From: Acidobacteriota bacterium
GTDB lineage: Bacteria; Acidobacteriota; Terriglobia; Bryobacterales; UBA6623
NCBI GenBank assembly: GCA_016125275.1
Contig: WGMB01000007.1
Coordinates: forward strand, 310,001 to 374,000
DNA: 64,000 nucleotides
Direction: 5' to 3'
Shown: piece by piece, positions 49,438 to 57,879 of the stretch
Layout: every line of letters begins with the position of its first letter
Numbering within the stretch: the first letter of the stretch is position 1
The notes under the pieces: model-generated
The model's database searches: none
What the model saw: only the letters and a program-made list of their open reading frames with translations
What the model was told of the DNA's origin: nothing
Position numbers and translations under genes: made by a program

Positions 49438-50151
49438 TCAGTGGTCCAGCTTGCGAACCCAGAGGTTGCGGAAGCGCATGGCCGTTTCAGCCACCTGCGG
49501 GTGGACGTGGGCCTGCAACAGGATCGGGCCGGGCTTGCAGGGGTCGAAAGGCTCCTTCAGGCCGCCGGGCGTGGGGCCTTGGAGCTCGAAGTGGTCCTGC
49601 ACGAGCACGCCGTTATGCAGAATCGTCATCGAGCCGGGGCCGATGATGTGTCCGCCGTAGCACTTGGGCGCGCGGTAGATGATGTCGTAGGTCTGCCACT
49701 GCTCCGGCGGACGGCTGGCGTTGACCAGCGGGGCGGACTGCTTGTAGATGGCCGAAGCCGAACCGTCGGCGTAGGTGGGGTTGTTGTAGGAGTCCAGCAC
49801 CTGCACCTCGTAGCGGCCCTGCACGTAGACGCCGGAGTTGCCGCGCGCTTGGCCGGTGGCCTCGCGCTGGTCGGGCGTGGCGAACTCCACGTGGATCTGG
49901 GCGCTGCCGAAGGTCTCCTTGGTCAGGATGTTGCCCGATTCGGTGTTGCAGACCATTTCGCCGTTCTTGACGGTCCACTTGGCGGGCGCGCCGTCGGCTT
50001 GCTGCCACCCGGAGAGGTCCTTGCCGTTGAACAGCACCACGGCGTCGGACGGCGGCTTGCCGGGGCCTCCGGGGTCGACCGCGACCGGCTGCGGCAGCTC
50101 GGCCGCACCCAGGGCGGCCGCCAGAACGAGGAGTCCGAGGCAGGCTTTCAT
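49438..50151 (-). CDS. DUF1080 family protein (3-keto-disaccharide hydrolase type)
   Basis: This 237-residue exported jelly-roll protein belongs to DUF1080, some members of which hydrolyse 3-keto-glycosides generated by Gfo/Idh-type oxidoreductases. I choose the ATG at 50151 (MKACLGLLVLAAALGAAELP), which starts a signal peptide; the track's longer form is unsupported. Family strands include VVLFNGKDLSGWQQADGAPA, FGSAQIHVEFATPD, RGNSGVYVQGRYEVQVLDS and WQTYDIIYRAPKC. C-terminal FRNLWVRKL is typical. TACGAT lies eight bases before the start, so the transcript may be leaderless. It is adjacent to a sulfatase and near Gfo/Idh, which supports the glycan role. Confidence 0.9.
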   Translation of the reverse strand: MKACLGLLVLAAALGAAELPQPVAVDPGGPGKPPSDAVVLFNGKDLSGWQQADGAPAKWTVKNGEMVCNTESGNILTKETFGSAQIHVEFATPDQREATGQARGNSGVYVQGRYEVQVLDSYNNPTYADGSASAIYKQSAPLVNASRPPEQWQTYDIIYRAPKCYGGHIIGPGSMTILHNGVLVQDHFELQGPTPGGLKEPFDPCKPGPILLQAHVHPQVAETAMRFRNLWVRKLDH

Positions 50152-50239
50152 CGCAGCGGATCGTAGCATACGAGCCGTTTTTACCGCGACTTTACAGGCT
50201 CCCGCTAACAACCGGTCGCCGGGGTCGCCTAACGGTTCA

Positions 50240-53200
50240 ATGCTCTCCCGCATTTCGCTTCTCCTTTCGCTGTTCGGGGCCATGGCCTGGGCGATCGAGC
50301 ACCGCGGCACGGTCCGGGCGGGCGACGGTCCCGCGCCGGGCGCGGGCGTGACGGCGACGGCGGGCGACCGGAAGCTGACGACCTACACCGACGCCGAGGG
50401 CCGCTACGCCTTTACGGACCTGCCGGAGGGCGAATGGACCTTGCGGGTGGAGCTGTTCGGCTTTGAGCCGGCCGAGCGCACGATCGCCGCCGGCGCCGCC
50501 GAGCCGACCGTGTGGACGCTCGAGCTGGCGCCTCCCCCAAGCGCCGCCCCGAAAGCGTCCGGCGCTCCGGAGCGTCCCGCCGCCCGCGGCCGACGCCGCG
50601 AAGACGCGGGCGCAGCCCCGGCCGCCGGCCCTGCGGCCGGAGGCGCCGGGCGAGGCCGCTTCGCGCAGGTGCAGGTGAGCCAAGTCGAAACACAGATCCA
50701 GCAGCTCGAGCAGCAGGCCTTGGCGCAGGACCCCTTTGTGGCCCAGCAGATGGCGCAAGGCGCCAATGAATCCTTTCTGGTCAACGGCAGCCTCAGCGCC
50801 GGCCTGAACGCACCGGCCTTCCAGGGGCCGGGAGGCTTCCCCGGCGGACCGGGGGGCTTCTCAGGCGGCTTCGACGGCCCCGGGGGAGTCGGCGCGCAGG
50901 CGCCCGGCGATCCCTTCAGCCAGGGCCGCAACGGCGAGCCCTCGCTCTCCGCCGATGCCGGTCCCGGACCGGGCGGCTTTGGGGGAGGCGGCTTTGGCGG
51001 TCCCGGAGGCCCCGGCGGCGGATTCGGAGGCGGGCGGGGACCGGGCGGCGGCGGTCCCGGCGGGCGCGGACCCGGGGCGGGACCAGGCGGCGGTCGAGGC
51101 CCCGGCGCCGACGGACGCCGGCCGGACCCCGAACGCGTCGCCGAGTTCATGCGCCGCCGCCGCAACATGGTGTTCGGCAACCGTTCCAACCGCGGCCGGC
51201 CCTCGATGAGGGGCTCGCTGGACTGGAACTTCGGCAACTCCGCGCTGGACGCCCGCCCGTTTTCGCTGACCGGCGAGAAGATCCAAAAGCCTTCCTACGC
51301 CCAAAACCGCTTCGGCGCGACGATCGGCGGCCCGCTGCGCATCCCCAAGCTGATCGACGACTCGAAGACGTTCTTGTTTCTGAGCTACCGCGGCTCGCGG
51401 TCGCGCAACGGCCAGACGCTGTTCGCCACGTTGCCCAGCGCCCTCGAGCGCGCCGGAGACTTCTCGCAGTCGGTGAACAACGTCTCGATCTTCGACCCCG
51501 CCACCGGCGAAGCCTTCCCGAATCAGCTCGTGCCGGCCTCGCGCATCGACCCGGCGGCGATCGGGCTGCAGAGCTACATCCCGCTGCCGAATCTGCCCGG
51601 GCAGGTCCGCAACTACCAGTTCGTCGCCTCGATTCCGAACAACTCCGACAACTTCTCGGCGCGGTTGATGCGCAGCGTCAGCGACAAGGACCGGCTGGCG
51701 CTCTCCTACAGCTTGCAGACGCGCAACAGCCAGGCGATCCAACTGTTCGGCTTCCGCGACTCTTCGTCGGGCAAGGGCCAGAACGCCAATCTCTCCTGGA
51801 CGCGCAACGTCTCGCCCAACGTCGTCGCGACCGTGCGGGTCGGCTACAGCCGCGACCGCAACGAGACGCTGCCGTACTTCGCCTACGGCGAGGATGTTGC
51901 CGGACGGCTGGGCATCACCGGGACTTCGGACAACCCCGTCAACTACGGGCCGCCGAATCTGTCGTTCACGAACTTCGGCAACCTCAACGACGGCTCGCCT
52001 TCGCTGCGGGCCAACCAGACGTTTTCCGTCACGCCGGGAGTGACGCTGGTTCGCGGCGACCACAACATCTCCCTCGGGGCTGATTTCCGGCAGTTGCAGC
52101 GCAACTCGATCGCCGAACCCAACGGCCGCGGCTCGTTCACGTTCTCGGGCGTGGGCACCAGCCAGTACGCCGCCGACGGCCGCGTCGTCCCCAACACCGG
52201 CTCGGACTACGCGGACTTCCTGCTGGGGATGCCGCAGTCGAGCTCCATCCGCTTCGGCAACCCCGATACCTACTTCCGGGCCAATGCCGCCAACGTCTAT
52301 GCGCAGGACGACTGGCGCATCGCCCCGAACTTCTCGCTCAACGCCGGCCTCCGCTGGGAGTATCAGCCGCCTTTCCACGAAAAGTACGACCGGCTGGCCA
52401 ACCTGGACGTAGCGCCGTACTTCACCGCCGTGGAGGCCGTGCGGCCGGGACAGTCAGGCAGCTACACCGGCGTCTTTCCACGCGGGCTGATCCAGTCCGA
52501 CAAGAACAACTGGGCGCCGCGCATCGGACTGGCCTGGAAGCCGCAGGCCAAGGAGTCACTGACGGTGCGGGCCGGCTACGGCCTCTACTACAACGGCTCG
52601 GTCTACAACCAAGCCGTCTCGCAGTTGGCTCAGCAACCGCCGTTCGCCGTGACGACCACGCTGATTTCGAGCGTCGACGGCCAACTCACCCTGGCCGACG
52701 GCTTCGCCTCCTATCCGGCCACCGACATCACCAACACCTACGCGGTGGCCCGCAACTACGTGGTCGGCTACGCCCAAACCTGGAACCTCTCGGTGCAGCG
52801 CAGCCTGCCTTGGGACTTGGTGCTGGAGGTGGGCTACCTGGGGACCAAGGGCACGAGGCTGGACATCCAGCGCTCGCCCAACCGCACGATCGAAGGCGAG
52901 GACCGCCAGATCTCCAACGCCGTCGGCTTCTTGTACGACAGCTCCGAGGGCAACTCGATCTTCCACGCCGGGCAGGCGCGGCTGGTGCGTCGCTTCCGCG
53001 GCGGCCTGTCGTTCAACTCGACCTATCAGTGGGCCAAGTCGATCGACAATGTCTCGACCTTCGGCGGGGGCGGGGCCGTGGTGGCGCAGAATGACCGGAA
53101 CCTGAGCGCGGAGCGGGGCCGCTCGAGCTTCGATGTGCGGCACACGTTCAACACCGGCTGGGTCTGGACCTCGCCGATCGGGCAAGGCTTCGGGCCGCAG

Positions 53201-53668
53201 CCCAAGCTGTGGTGGCAGCGGCTGCTCAAGAGCTGGACGCTGAACGGCAACGTGACGGCCAACAGCGGCGCGCCGCTGACGGCGCAGATCCGCGGCAACC
53301 TCTCCAACACCGGCGGCTCCGGCGTCATCGGCAGCGGCCGGGCCGACGCCACCGGCCTGCCGATCGACGCCGGCGACGGGTTCTTCAATACGGCCGCCTT
53401 CACCACCCCGGCGGCCAATGCGCTCGGCAACGCCGGGCGCAACACGATTCCCGGCCCGAAGATGTTCGCGGTGAACATGTCCTTCGGCCGCAGTTTCCGG
53501 CTCGACGACAGTCGGCGCTCGCTCGAGGTCCGGGCGCAGGCGCAGAACGTGTTCAACCAGGTGAACTACCGCAGCCTGGGCACGACCATCAACGCCTCGA
53601 ACTACGGCCTGGCCACCGCCGCCGCCGATATGCGCTCGCTCAGCCTGAGCCTGAGGATCCGATTCTGA
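50240..53668 (+). CDS. Oar-like TonB-dependent receptor with Gly/Pro-rich insert
   Basis: This 1142-residue outer-membrane receptor starts at the ATG at 50240 with a signal peptide (LLLSLFGAMAWA); the track's 134 upstream residues are rejected. A carboxypeptidase-regulatory-like beta-sandwich covers about 20-100 (DAEGRYAFTDLPEGEWTLRV). A Gln-rich helix follows, then a Gly/Pro-rich low-complexity stretch at about 196-302. No convincing plug domain was recognised; ANESFLVNGSLSAG may be what remains. The barrel begins near 340 (NRFGATIGGPLRIPK) and ends in a C-terminal Phe (SLSLRIRF), the outer-membrane assembly signal. Import of glycan fragments is plausible. The stop overlaps the next start (TGATG). 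Confidence 0.9.
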   Translation: MLSRISLLLSLFGAMAWAIEHRGTVRAGDGPAPGAGVTATAGDRKLTTYTDAEGRYAFTDLPEGEWTLRVELFGFEPAERTIAAGAAEPTVWTLELAPPPSAAPKASGAPERPAARGRRREDAGAAPAAGPAAGGAGRGRFAQVQVSQVETQIQQLEQQALAQDPFVAQQMAQGANESFLVNGSLSAGLNAPAFQGPGGFPGGPGGFSGGFDGPGGVGAQAPGDPFSQGRNGEPSLSADAGPGPGGFGGGGFGGPGGPGGGFGGGRGPGGGGPGGRGPGAGPGGGRGPGADGRRPDPERVAEFMRRRRNMVFGNRSNRGRPSMRGSLDWNFGNSALDARPFSLTGEKIQKPSYAQNRFGATIGGPLRIPKLIDDSKTFLFLSYRGSRSRNGQTLFATLPSALERAGDFSQSVNNVSIFDPATGEAFPNQLVPASRIDPAAIGLQSYIPLPNLPGQVRNYQFVASIPNNSDNFSARLMRSVSDKDRLALSYSLQTRNSQAIQLFGFRDSSSGKGQNANLSWTRNVSPNVVATVRVGYSRDRNETLPYFAYGEDVAGRLGITGTSDNPVNYGPPNLSFTNFGNLNDGSPSLRANQTFSVTPGVTLVRGDHNISLGADFRQLQRNSIAEPNGRGSFTFSGVGTSQYAADGRVVPNTGSDYADFLLGMPQSSSIRFGNPDTYFRANAANVYAQDDWRIAPNFSLNAGLRWEYQPPFHEKYDRLANLDVAPYFTAVEAVRPGQSGSYTGVFPRGLIQSDKNNWAPRIGLAWKPQAKESLTVRAGYGLYYNGSVYNQAVSQLAQQPPFAVTTTLISSVDGQLTLADGFASYPATDITNTYAVARNYVVGYAQTWNLSVQRSLPWDLVLEVGYLGTKGTRLDIQRSPNRTIEGEDRQISNAVGFLYDSSEGNSIFHAGQARLVRRFRGGLSFNSTYQWAKSIDNVSTFGGGGAVVAQNDRNLSAERGRSSFDVRHTFNTGWVWTSPIGQGFGPQPKLWWQRLLKSWTLNGNVTANSGAPLTAQIRGNLSNTGGSGVIGSGRADATGLPIDAGDGFFNTAAFTTPAANALGNAGRNTIPGPKMFAVNMSFGRSFRLDDSRRSLEVRAQAQNVFNQVNYRSLGTTINASNYGLATAAADMRSLSLSLRIRF

Positions 53669-55830
53669 TGACGAAGGTTGCACTCCGTTCGGGACGACGC
53701 ACGGGATTGTCCGTCTCTGCCTGGAGCCGGCTCCCTTTGGCCCTGGCGCTGCTGCTGCCCTGGGCGGCGTTCGCGCAGCAGGAAGGCCAGCCCTTCACCT
53801 TTGAGACGACCACCCGGCTGGTGGTGGTGAACGCGGCCGTGCAGGACCGCGACGGCAAGCCGATCGAAGGCTTGACCGCCGCCGATTTCCGGGTGCTCGA
53901 GGACGGCGAGCCGCAGAAGCTGGCGGTGTTCGAATACCAGCGCCTGGAGTCCCGGCCGCTTCCGCCGGCCGCACCGCCGCCGGTCGACCCCGCCAACCCG
54001 GCCGCGCCGATCCGGCTCGATTCCGAGATTACGCCGTCCAAAGAGGGCGAGCTGCGCTACCGGGACCGCCGCCTGCTGGCGTTCTACTTCGACTTTTCGT
54101 CGATGCCCGCGGCCGACCAGATCCGCTCGCAGAAGGCCGCCCTGAAGTTTCTCGACGAGCAGATGACCGAGTCGGACCTGGTGGCGATTCTGGTCTTCAC
54201 GTCGGACCTGAAGGTCGTGCAGGACTTCACCGACGACCGCGAGCTGCTGCGGACTGTCGTACGATCCTTCCGCGTGGGCGAGGGCAGCGAGCTCTCCGAG
54301 CTGTTCGAGACCGACGCGGAGCTGCTCGAGGACACCGGCGAAGCCTTTACGGCCGACGAGACCGAGTTCAACCTGTTCAACACCGACCGCAAGCTCAGTG
54401 CGCTCGAGCAGGCCGCCCGCATGCTGGGCTCTCTGCCTGAAAAGAAGGCGCTGATCTACTTCTCTTCCGGCGTGGGCAAAACCGGCGTGGAAAATCACTC
54501 GCAGTTGCGCTCCACGATCAACGCCGCCGTCCGCGCCAACTTGTCGTTCTACCCCGTGGACGCCCGCGGCCTGGTCGCCGAGGCTCCGGCCGGCGACGCA
54601 AGGGTGGGCAACCTGCAAGGGACGAGCCTGTTCTCCGGCCGCGGACAGGGCCGCCGCCGCGAGAAGTTTCTGGACCAGCAGGAGACCCTCTACAGCCTGG
54701 CCGAGGACACAGGCGGCAAGGCTCTGCTCGACGCCAACGACCTCAGCCTCGGCATCGTGCAGGCGCAGGAGGCGATCTCGAGCTACTACATCCTCGGCTA
54801 CTACTCCTCCAACGCCGCCACCGACGGCAAGTTCCGTCGCGTGAAGGTCGAGATCCCCTCGCAGCCCAAGGCCAAGCTCGACTACCGCTCCGGGTACTTC
54901 GCGCCGAAGGATTTCACGAACTTCACCTCGGCGGACAAAGAGCGCCAGCTCGAAGAGGCTTTGCTGCTGGAGGACCCCATTACGGACCTCACGCTGGCCA
55001 TCGAGCTCAACTACTTTCGGCTGACGCAGGACCGCTACTTCGTGCCGCTGGCGGTGAAGATTCCCGGCTCCGAGCTCGAGCTTGCAGGCAAGACCGGCAA
55101 GGAGAAGACGCGCCTGGACTTCATCGGGCAGGTGCGCGACGACCACGGCCGGCTGCTCGGCGCCGTGCGCGACCACATCGAGATTCAGCTCGACGACGAG
55201 CGCTCCAAGGCGCTGCTCGAGCGCCAGCTCCAGTACGACGCCGGCTTTGCGCTCACCCCCGGCGACTACACGCTGAAGTTTCTGGCGCGTGAGAACCTGA
55301 CCGGTAAGATCGGCACCTTCGAGACCGACTTCACCGTGCCCGATCTGGGCCGCAAGTCCTCCGAGGCCAGTCTGAGCTCGGTGGTGCTGGCCTCCCAGCG
55401 CGAGCCGATCCAGGAAGCCGTGGGCGGCGTGGCCGGCAAGCGGCTGATGCGTCGGCATCCGCTGGTGCAGGACGGTCAGAAGCTGATCCCGTCGATCACG
55501 CGGGTGTTTCGGCGCGATCAACCGCTGTACGTGTTCTTCGAGCTGTACGACCCGGGCTTGGGCCCGGACAAGGCGTCGACCAGCGTCGCCGCCCAGGTGA
55601 GCTTCTTCCAGGGGGCCACGAAGGCTTTCGAGTCGGCGCCGCTGCGGGTGGACGGTTTTTCCAAGCAGCGTGGCAGCGTCGGCGTGGAGCTCCAGCTCGC
55701 CCTGGCGGATCTGGCTCCGGGGCGCTACGACTGCCAGGTGAGCGTGATCGACGAGCTCGGCCGAAAGTTCGCCTTCCGGCGGGCGCCGATCGTCGTCCTG
55801 CCCGACGCCCTGGCTCGGCCGAGCCAATGA
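53668..55830 (+). CDS. Acidobacteria-type VWFA-related protein (TIGR03436-like)
   Basis: This secreted protein of 720 residues starts at the ATG that overlaps the receptor stop by one base. A signal peptide (LALALLLPWAAFA) is followed by an N-terminal Ig-like segment (VQDRDGKPIEGLTAADFRVL) typical of this family. The vWA domain is at about 130-360, but its MIDAS reads FYFDFSSMPA, where the fifth position of DxSxS is Met, so metal binding may be weak. IYFSSGVGKTGVE and YYILGYYSSN are further family blocks. The C-terminal half has Ig-like strands. The one-base overlap indicates co-translation with the TonB receptor, so it may be part of its surface complex; this is inferred. Confidence 0.85.
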   Translation: MTKVALRSGRRTGLSVSAWSRLPLALALLLPWAAFAQQEGQPFTFETTTRLVVVNAAVQDRDGKPIEGLTAADFRVLEDGEPQKLAVFEYQRLESRPLPPAAPPPVDPANPAAPIRLDSEITPSKEGELRYRDRRLLAFYFDFSSMPAADQIRSQKAALKFLDEQMTESDLVAILVFTSDLKVVQDFTDDRELLRTVVRSFRVGEGSELSELFETDAELLEDTGEAFTADETEFNLFNTDRKLSALEQAARMLGSLPEKKALIYFSSGVGKTGVENHSQLRSTINAAVRANLSFYPVDARGLVAEAPAGDARVGNLQGTSLFSGRGQGRRREKFLDQQETLYSLAEDTGGKALLDANDLSLGIVQAQEAISSYYILGYYSSNAATDGKFRRVKVEIPSQPKAKLDYRSGYFAPKDFTNFTSADKERQLEEALLLEDPITDLTLAIELNYFRLTQDRYFVPLAVKIPGSELELAGKTGKEKTRLDFIGQVRDDHGRLLGAVRDHIEIQLDDERSKALLERQLQYDAGFALTPGDYTLKFLARENLTGKIGTFETDFTVPDLGRKSSEASLSSVVLASQREPIQEAVGGVAGKRLMRRHPLVQDGQKLIPSITRVFRRDQPLYVFFELYDPGLGPDKASTSVAAQVSFFQGATKAFESAPLRVDGFSKQRGSVGVELQLALADLAPGRYDCQVSVIDELGRKFAFRRAPIVVLPDALARPSQ

Positions 55831-55993
55831 AAGCGCTTTGAAATAACAGATTGCAAAACAGTTAGCTCACTTTTCTTGAATCCTGCCGGCGGCAGACGGC
55901 GTCTAGTGAACTGTGGCGCGAGGGACCGATCGGAGATGCGGCCGCATCCGTCCCGGTCCTCCGCGCGACACGAACAAGAAGGAGCTAACGATC

Positions 55994-56545
55994 ATGCTGA
56001 AATCCATCCGAAATCTCTCTCTGGGACTGTTGCTGAGCGTGGCCGCGCTGCCCCTGGCGGCCGCCAACCTGTCCGCGACGGCGACGCCCGAGGCCCGCAC
56101 CGCCGAGCAGGTGCGCCGGCAGATTGCCAAGCTGCCGTTCCTGAGCGTGTTCGACAACATCTCGTTCACCCTGCAAGACGGCGTGGTGACCCTCGACGGC
56201 GACGTCTACCGCCGCTCCCTGCGCAAGTCCGCCGAGCGCGTGGCGCTGCAGGTGGAGGGCGTGACCCGCGTGGAGAACAACATCGAGTTCCTGCCGGTCT
56301 CGAACTTCGACGACCAGATCCGCGTGCAACTGGCGCGGGCCCTGTTCACGCACCCGGCGCTGGACCGCTACAGTTTGCAGGCGAACCCACCGATCCGTAT
56401 CATCGTGCGCAACGGCAACGTGACCTTGGCCGGCGTGGTCAACCGCGAGATGGAGAAGAACGTGGCCGGAGTGCTGGCGAATCAGATCCACGGAGTCTTC
56501 TCCGTGACGAACGACCTTCGCGTCGAAATCCCTAGCAAGAGCTGA
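55994..56545 (+). CDS. Periplasmic BON-domain protein (two BON domains)
   Basis: This 183-residue exported protein starts at the ATG at 55994 with AAGGAG a few bases upstream and a signal peptide (LLLSVAALPLAAANL). Two BON domains follow. The first is about 40-105 (VFDNISFTLQDGVVTLDGDV, then AERVALQVEGVTRVENNIEF). The second is about 110-180 (RIIVRNGNVTLAGVVNREME, ending GVFSVTNDLRVE). BON proteins (OsmY type) act in periplasmic stress tolerance and bind lipids. It is followed by a strong intrinsic terminator and appears monocistronic. The 163-base gap upstream is AT-richer and shows no gene. Confidence 0.9.
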   Translation: MLKSIRNLSLGLLLSVAALPLAAANLSATATPEARTAEQVRRQIAKLPFLSVFDNISFTLQDGVVTLDGDVYRRSLRKSAERVALQVEGVTRVENNIEFLPVSNFDDQIRVQLARALFTHPALDRYSLQANPPIRIIVRNGNVTLAGVVNREMEKNVAGVLANQIHGVFSVTNDLRVEIPSKS

Positions 56546-56578
56546 GTGGTTTCTCTCCCCAATCCACCGGCGCGACGC

Positions 56579-56616
56579 CCGGCGGCTCCGACCCAAGGAG
56601 CCGCCGGTTTTTCTTT
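56579..56616 (+). terminator. Intrinsic terminator of the BON-domain gene
   Basis: CCGGCGGCTCC (56579-56589) and GGAGCCGCCGG (56597-56607) form a perfect 11-bp stem with a 7-base loop, followed by TTTTTCTTT. This is the most canonical rho-independent terminator in the window. Confidence 0.92.
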
Positions 56617-56687
56617 GTCCGCGGACGCTCGCCGGGCGGGGGACCGAACGATATCCTCCGCCGGCGGGGGCTCGACTGCGGCGGCCC

Positions 56688-56693
56688 TACAAT
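56688..56693 (+). promoter_or_regulatory. Candidate -10 for the AI-2E family transporter
   Basis: TACAAT ends nine bases before the ATG at 56703. No -35 match and no Shine-Dalgarno; a leaderless candidate. Confidence 0.4.
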
Positions 56694-56702
56694 AGCGGTA
56701 GC

Positions 56703-57800
56703 ATGACGCTGCCGGATTCGCCCAAGGCGAACGTACTGATCTATCTGGCGGCTTTCTGCGTCGTCATCGCGGGCCTCAAGGAGGCCCGCGATATCGTTTT
56801 GCAGGTGCTGATCGCCGGCTTCGCCGCGATCGCGGTGGCGCCGCCGATCTTCTACCTCAAGAGCCGCGGCGTGCCGTTCGTGCTGAGCCTGATCCTGGTA
56901 ATGGCGCTGCTGCTGGGGATTGTCGGCTTCATGGCCGGGGTCGTAGGCTCGTCGATCAACGACTTCACCGACCAGCTCCCGATGTACGAGGATCGCGGCC
57001 GCGAGGCCATCGGCCAGATCGTGGAAGTGCTGCATCGCTTCGGAGTGAACGTGGCGGTGGACGAGGCCATCGCGGGGCTGTTCGACCCGGGGCAGATGAT
57101 GGGCTGGGTCGGCGGACTCTTCGCCGGGCTGGGGTCGGTGCTGGCGAACTCCTTTCTCATCTTCATCATGGCGATCTTTTTGCTGCTGGAGGCTTCGACG
57201 TTCCCGACCAAGCTGCAGGCTGCGTTCGGCGACCAGAACCGCGTAGTCGAACGGTTCCAGAACCTCGGCTCCAGCATCAATCACTATCTGGTGATCAAGA
57301 CTTGGGCGAGCCTCGCGACGGGTGGTTTGGCGGCGGGGCTGTGCTTTGCCTTCGGGCTGGACTTCGCGCTGCTGTGGGGCCTGCTCGCGTTTCTGCTCAA
57401 CTACGTGCCCAACGTCGGCTCGGTCGTGGCCGGGGTGCCGCCGGTGCTGCTGGCGATCGTGCAACTCGGGTTGCTCAAGGCGTCGCTGATCCTGGTCGGC
57501 TACATCCTGATCAACAACATCCTGGGCAACTTCATCGAGCCGCGCTTCATGGGCAAGGGGCTCGGGCTGTCCACTTTCGCCGTGCTGGTCTCGTTGGTCT
57601 TCTGGGGCTGGGTGCTGGGGCCGGTCGGCATGCTGCTGTCGATTCCCCTGACAATGGCCGTGAAGATCGCGATGGAAGGGCGGCCGGAGACGCTATGGAT
57701 CGCGGTGCTGCTCGGGCCGGGCGCCGACGCGGAGGTTCGCCTGGAGCGGATGCAGTCCGGAGAGATCGAGGCGTTGCCGACCGACGGATCTACTGGGTGA
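56703..57800 (+). CDS. AI-2E family transporter (PerM/YdiK-like)
   Basis: This 365-residue membrane protein has about eight helices. Helix pairs at about 11-55 and 60-85 are followed by a soluble segment (SSINDFTDQLPMYEDRGREA) and more helices. The family signature is AFLLNYVPNVGSVVAGVPP, and the late NNILGNFIEPRFMGKGLGLS is equally conserved. Some members export autoinducer-2, others act as Na+/H+ antiporters, so the name does not fix the substrate. The ATG is preceded by a -10-like TACAAT and no ribosome-binding site. The gene is downstream of a strong terminator and 79 bases before the cytochrome protein. Confidence 0.9.
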   Translation: MTLPDSPKANVLIYLAAFCVVIAGLKEARDIVLQVLIAGFAAIAVAPPIFYLKSRGVPFVLSLILVMALLLGIVGFMAGVVGSSINDFTDQLPMYEDRGREAIGQIVEVLHRFGVNVAVDEAIAGLFDPGQMMGWVGGLFAGLGSVLANSFLIFIMAIFLLLEASTFPTKLQAAFGDQNRVVERFQNLGSSINHYLVIKTWASLATGGLAAGLCFAFGLDFALLWGLLAFLLNYVPNVGSVVAGVPPVLLAIVQLGLLKASLILVGYILINNILGNFIEPRFMGKGLGLSTFAVLVSLVFWGWVLGPVGMLLSIPLTMAVKIAMEGRPETLWIAVLLGPGADAEVRLERMQSGEIEALPTDGSTG

Positions 57801-57862
57801 GCAGACGGCCGTGTGGGTCCCGACGGCTGTAAGCGTTTACGGAGATACGCTCCGCAGTCTGC

Positions 57863-57868
57863 TAAAAT
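57863..57868 (+). promoter_or_regulatory. Candidate -10 for the PSCyt1/DUF1549 gene
   Basis: TAAAAT ends 11 bases before the ATG at 57880. No -35 match. The preceding gene ends at 57800. Confidence 0.35.
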
Positions 57869-57879
57869 CATGCGCCAGT

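Noticed and set aside
54090-54130. Altered MIDAS (DFSSM) in the VWFA-related protein as proof of a non-functional domain
   Set aside because: Similar variants seem usual in parts of this Acidobacteria-type family, so it is noted only as a feature.
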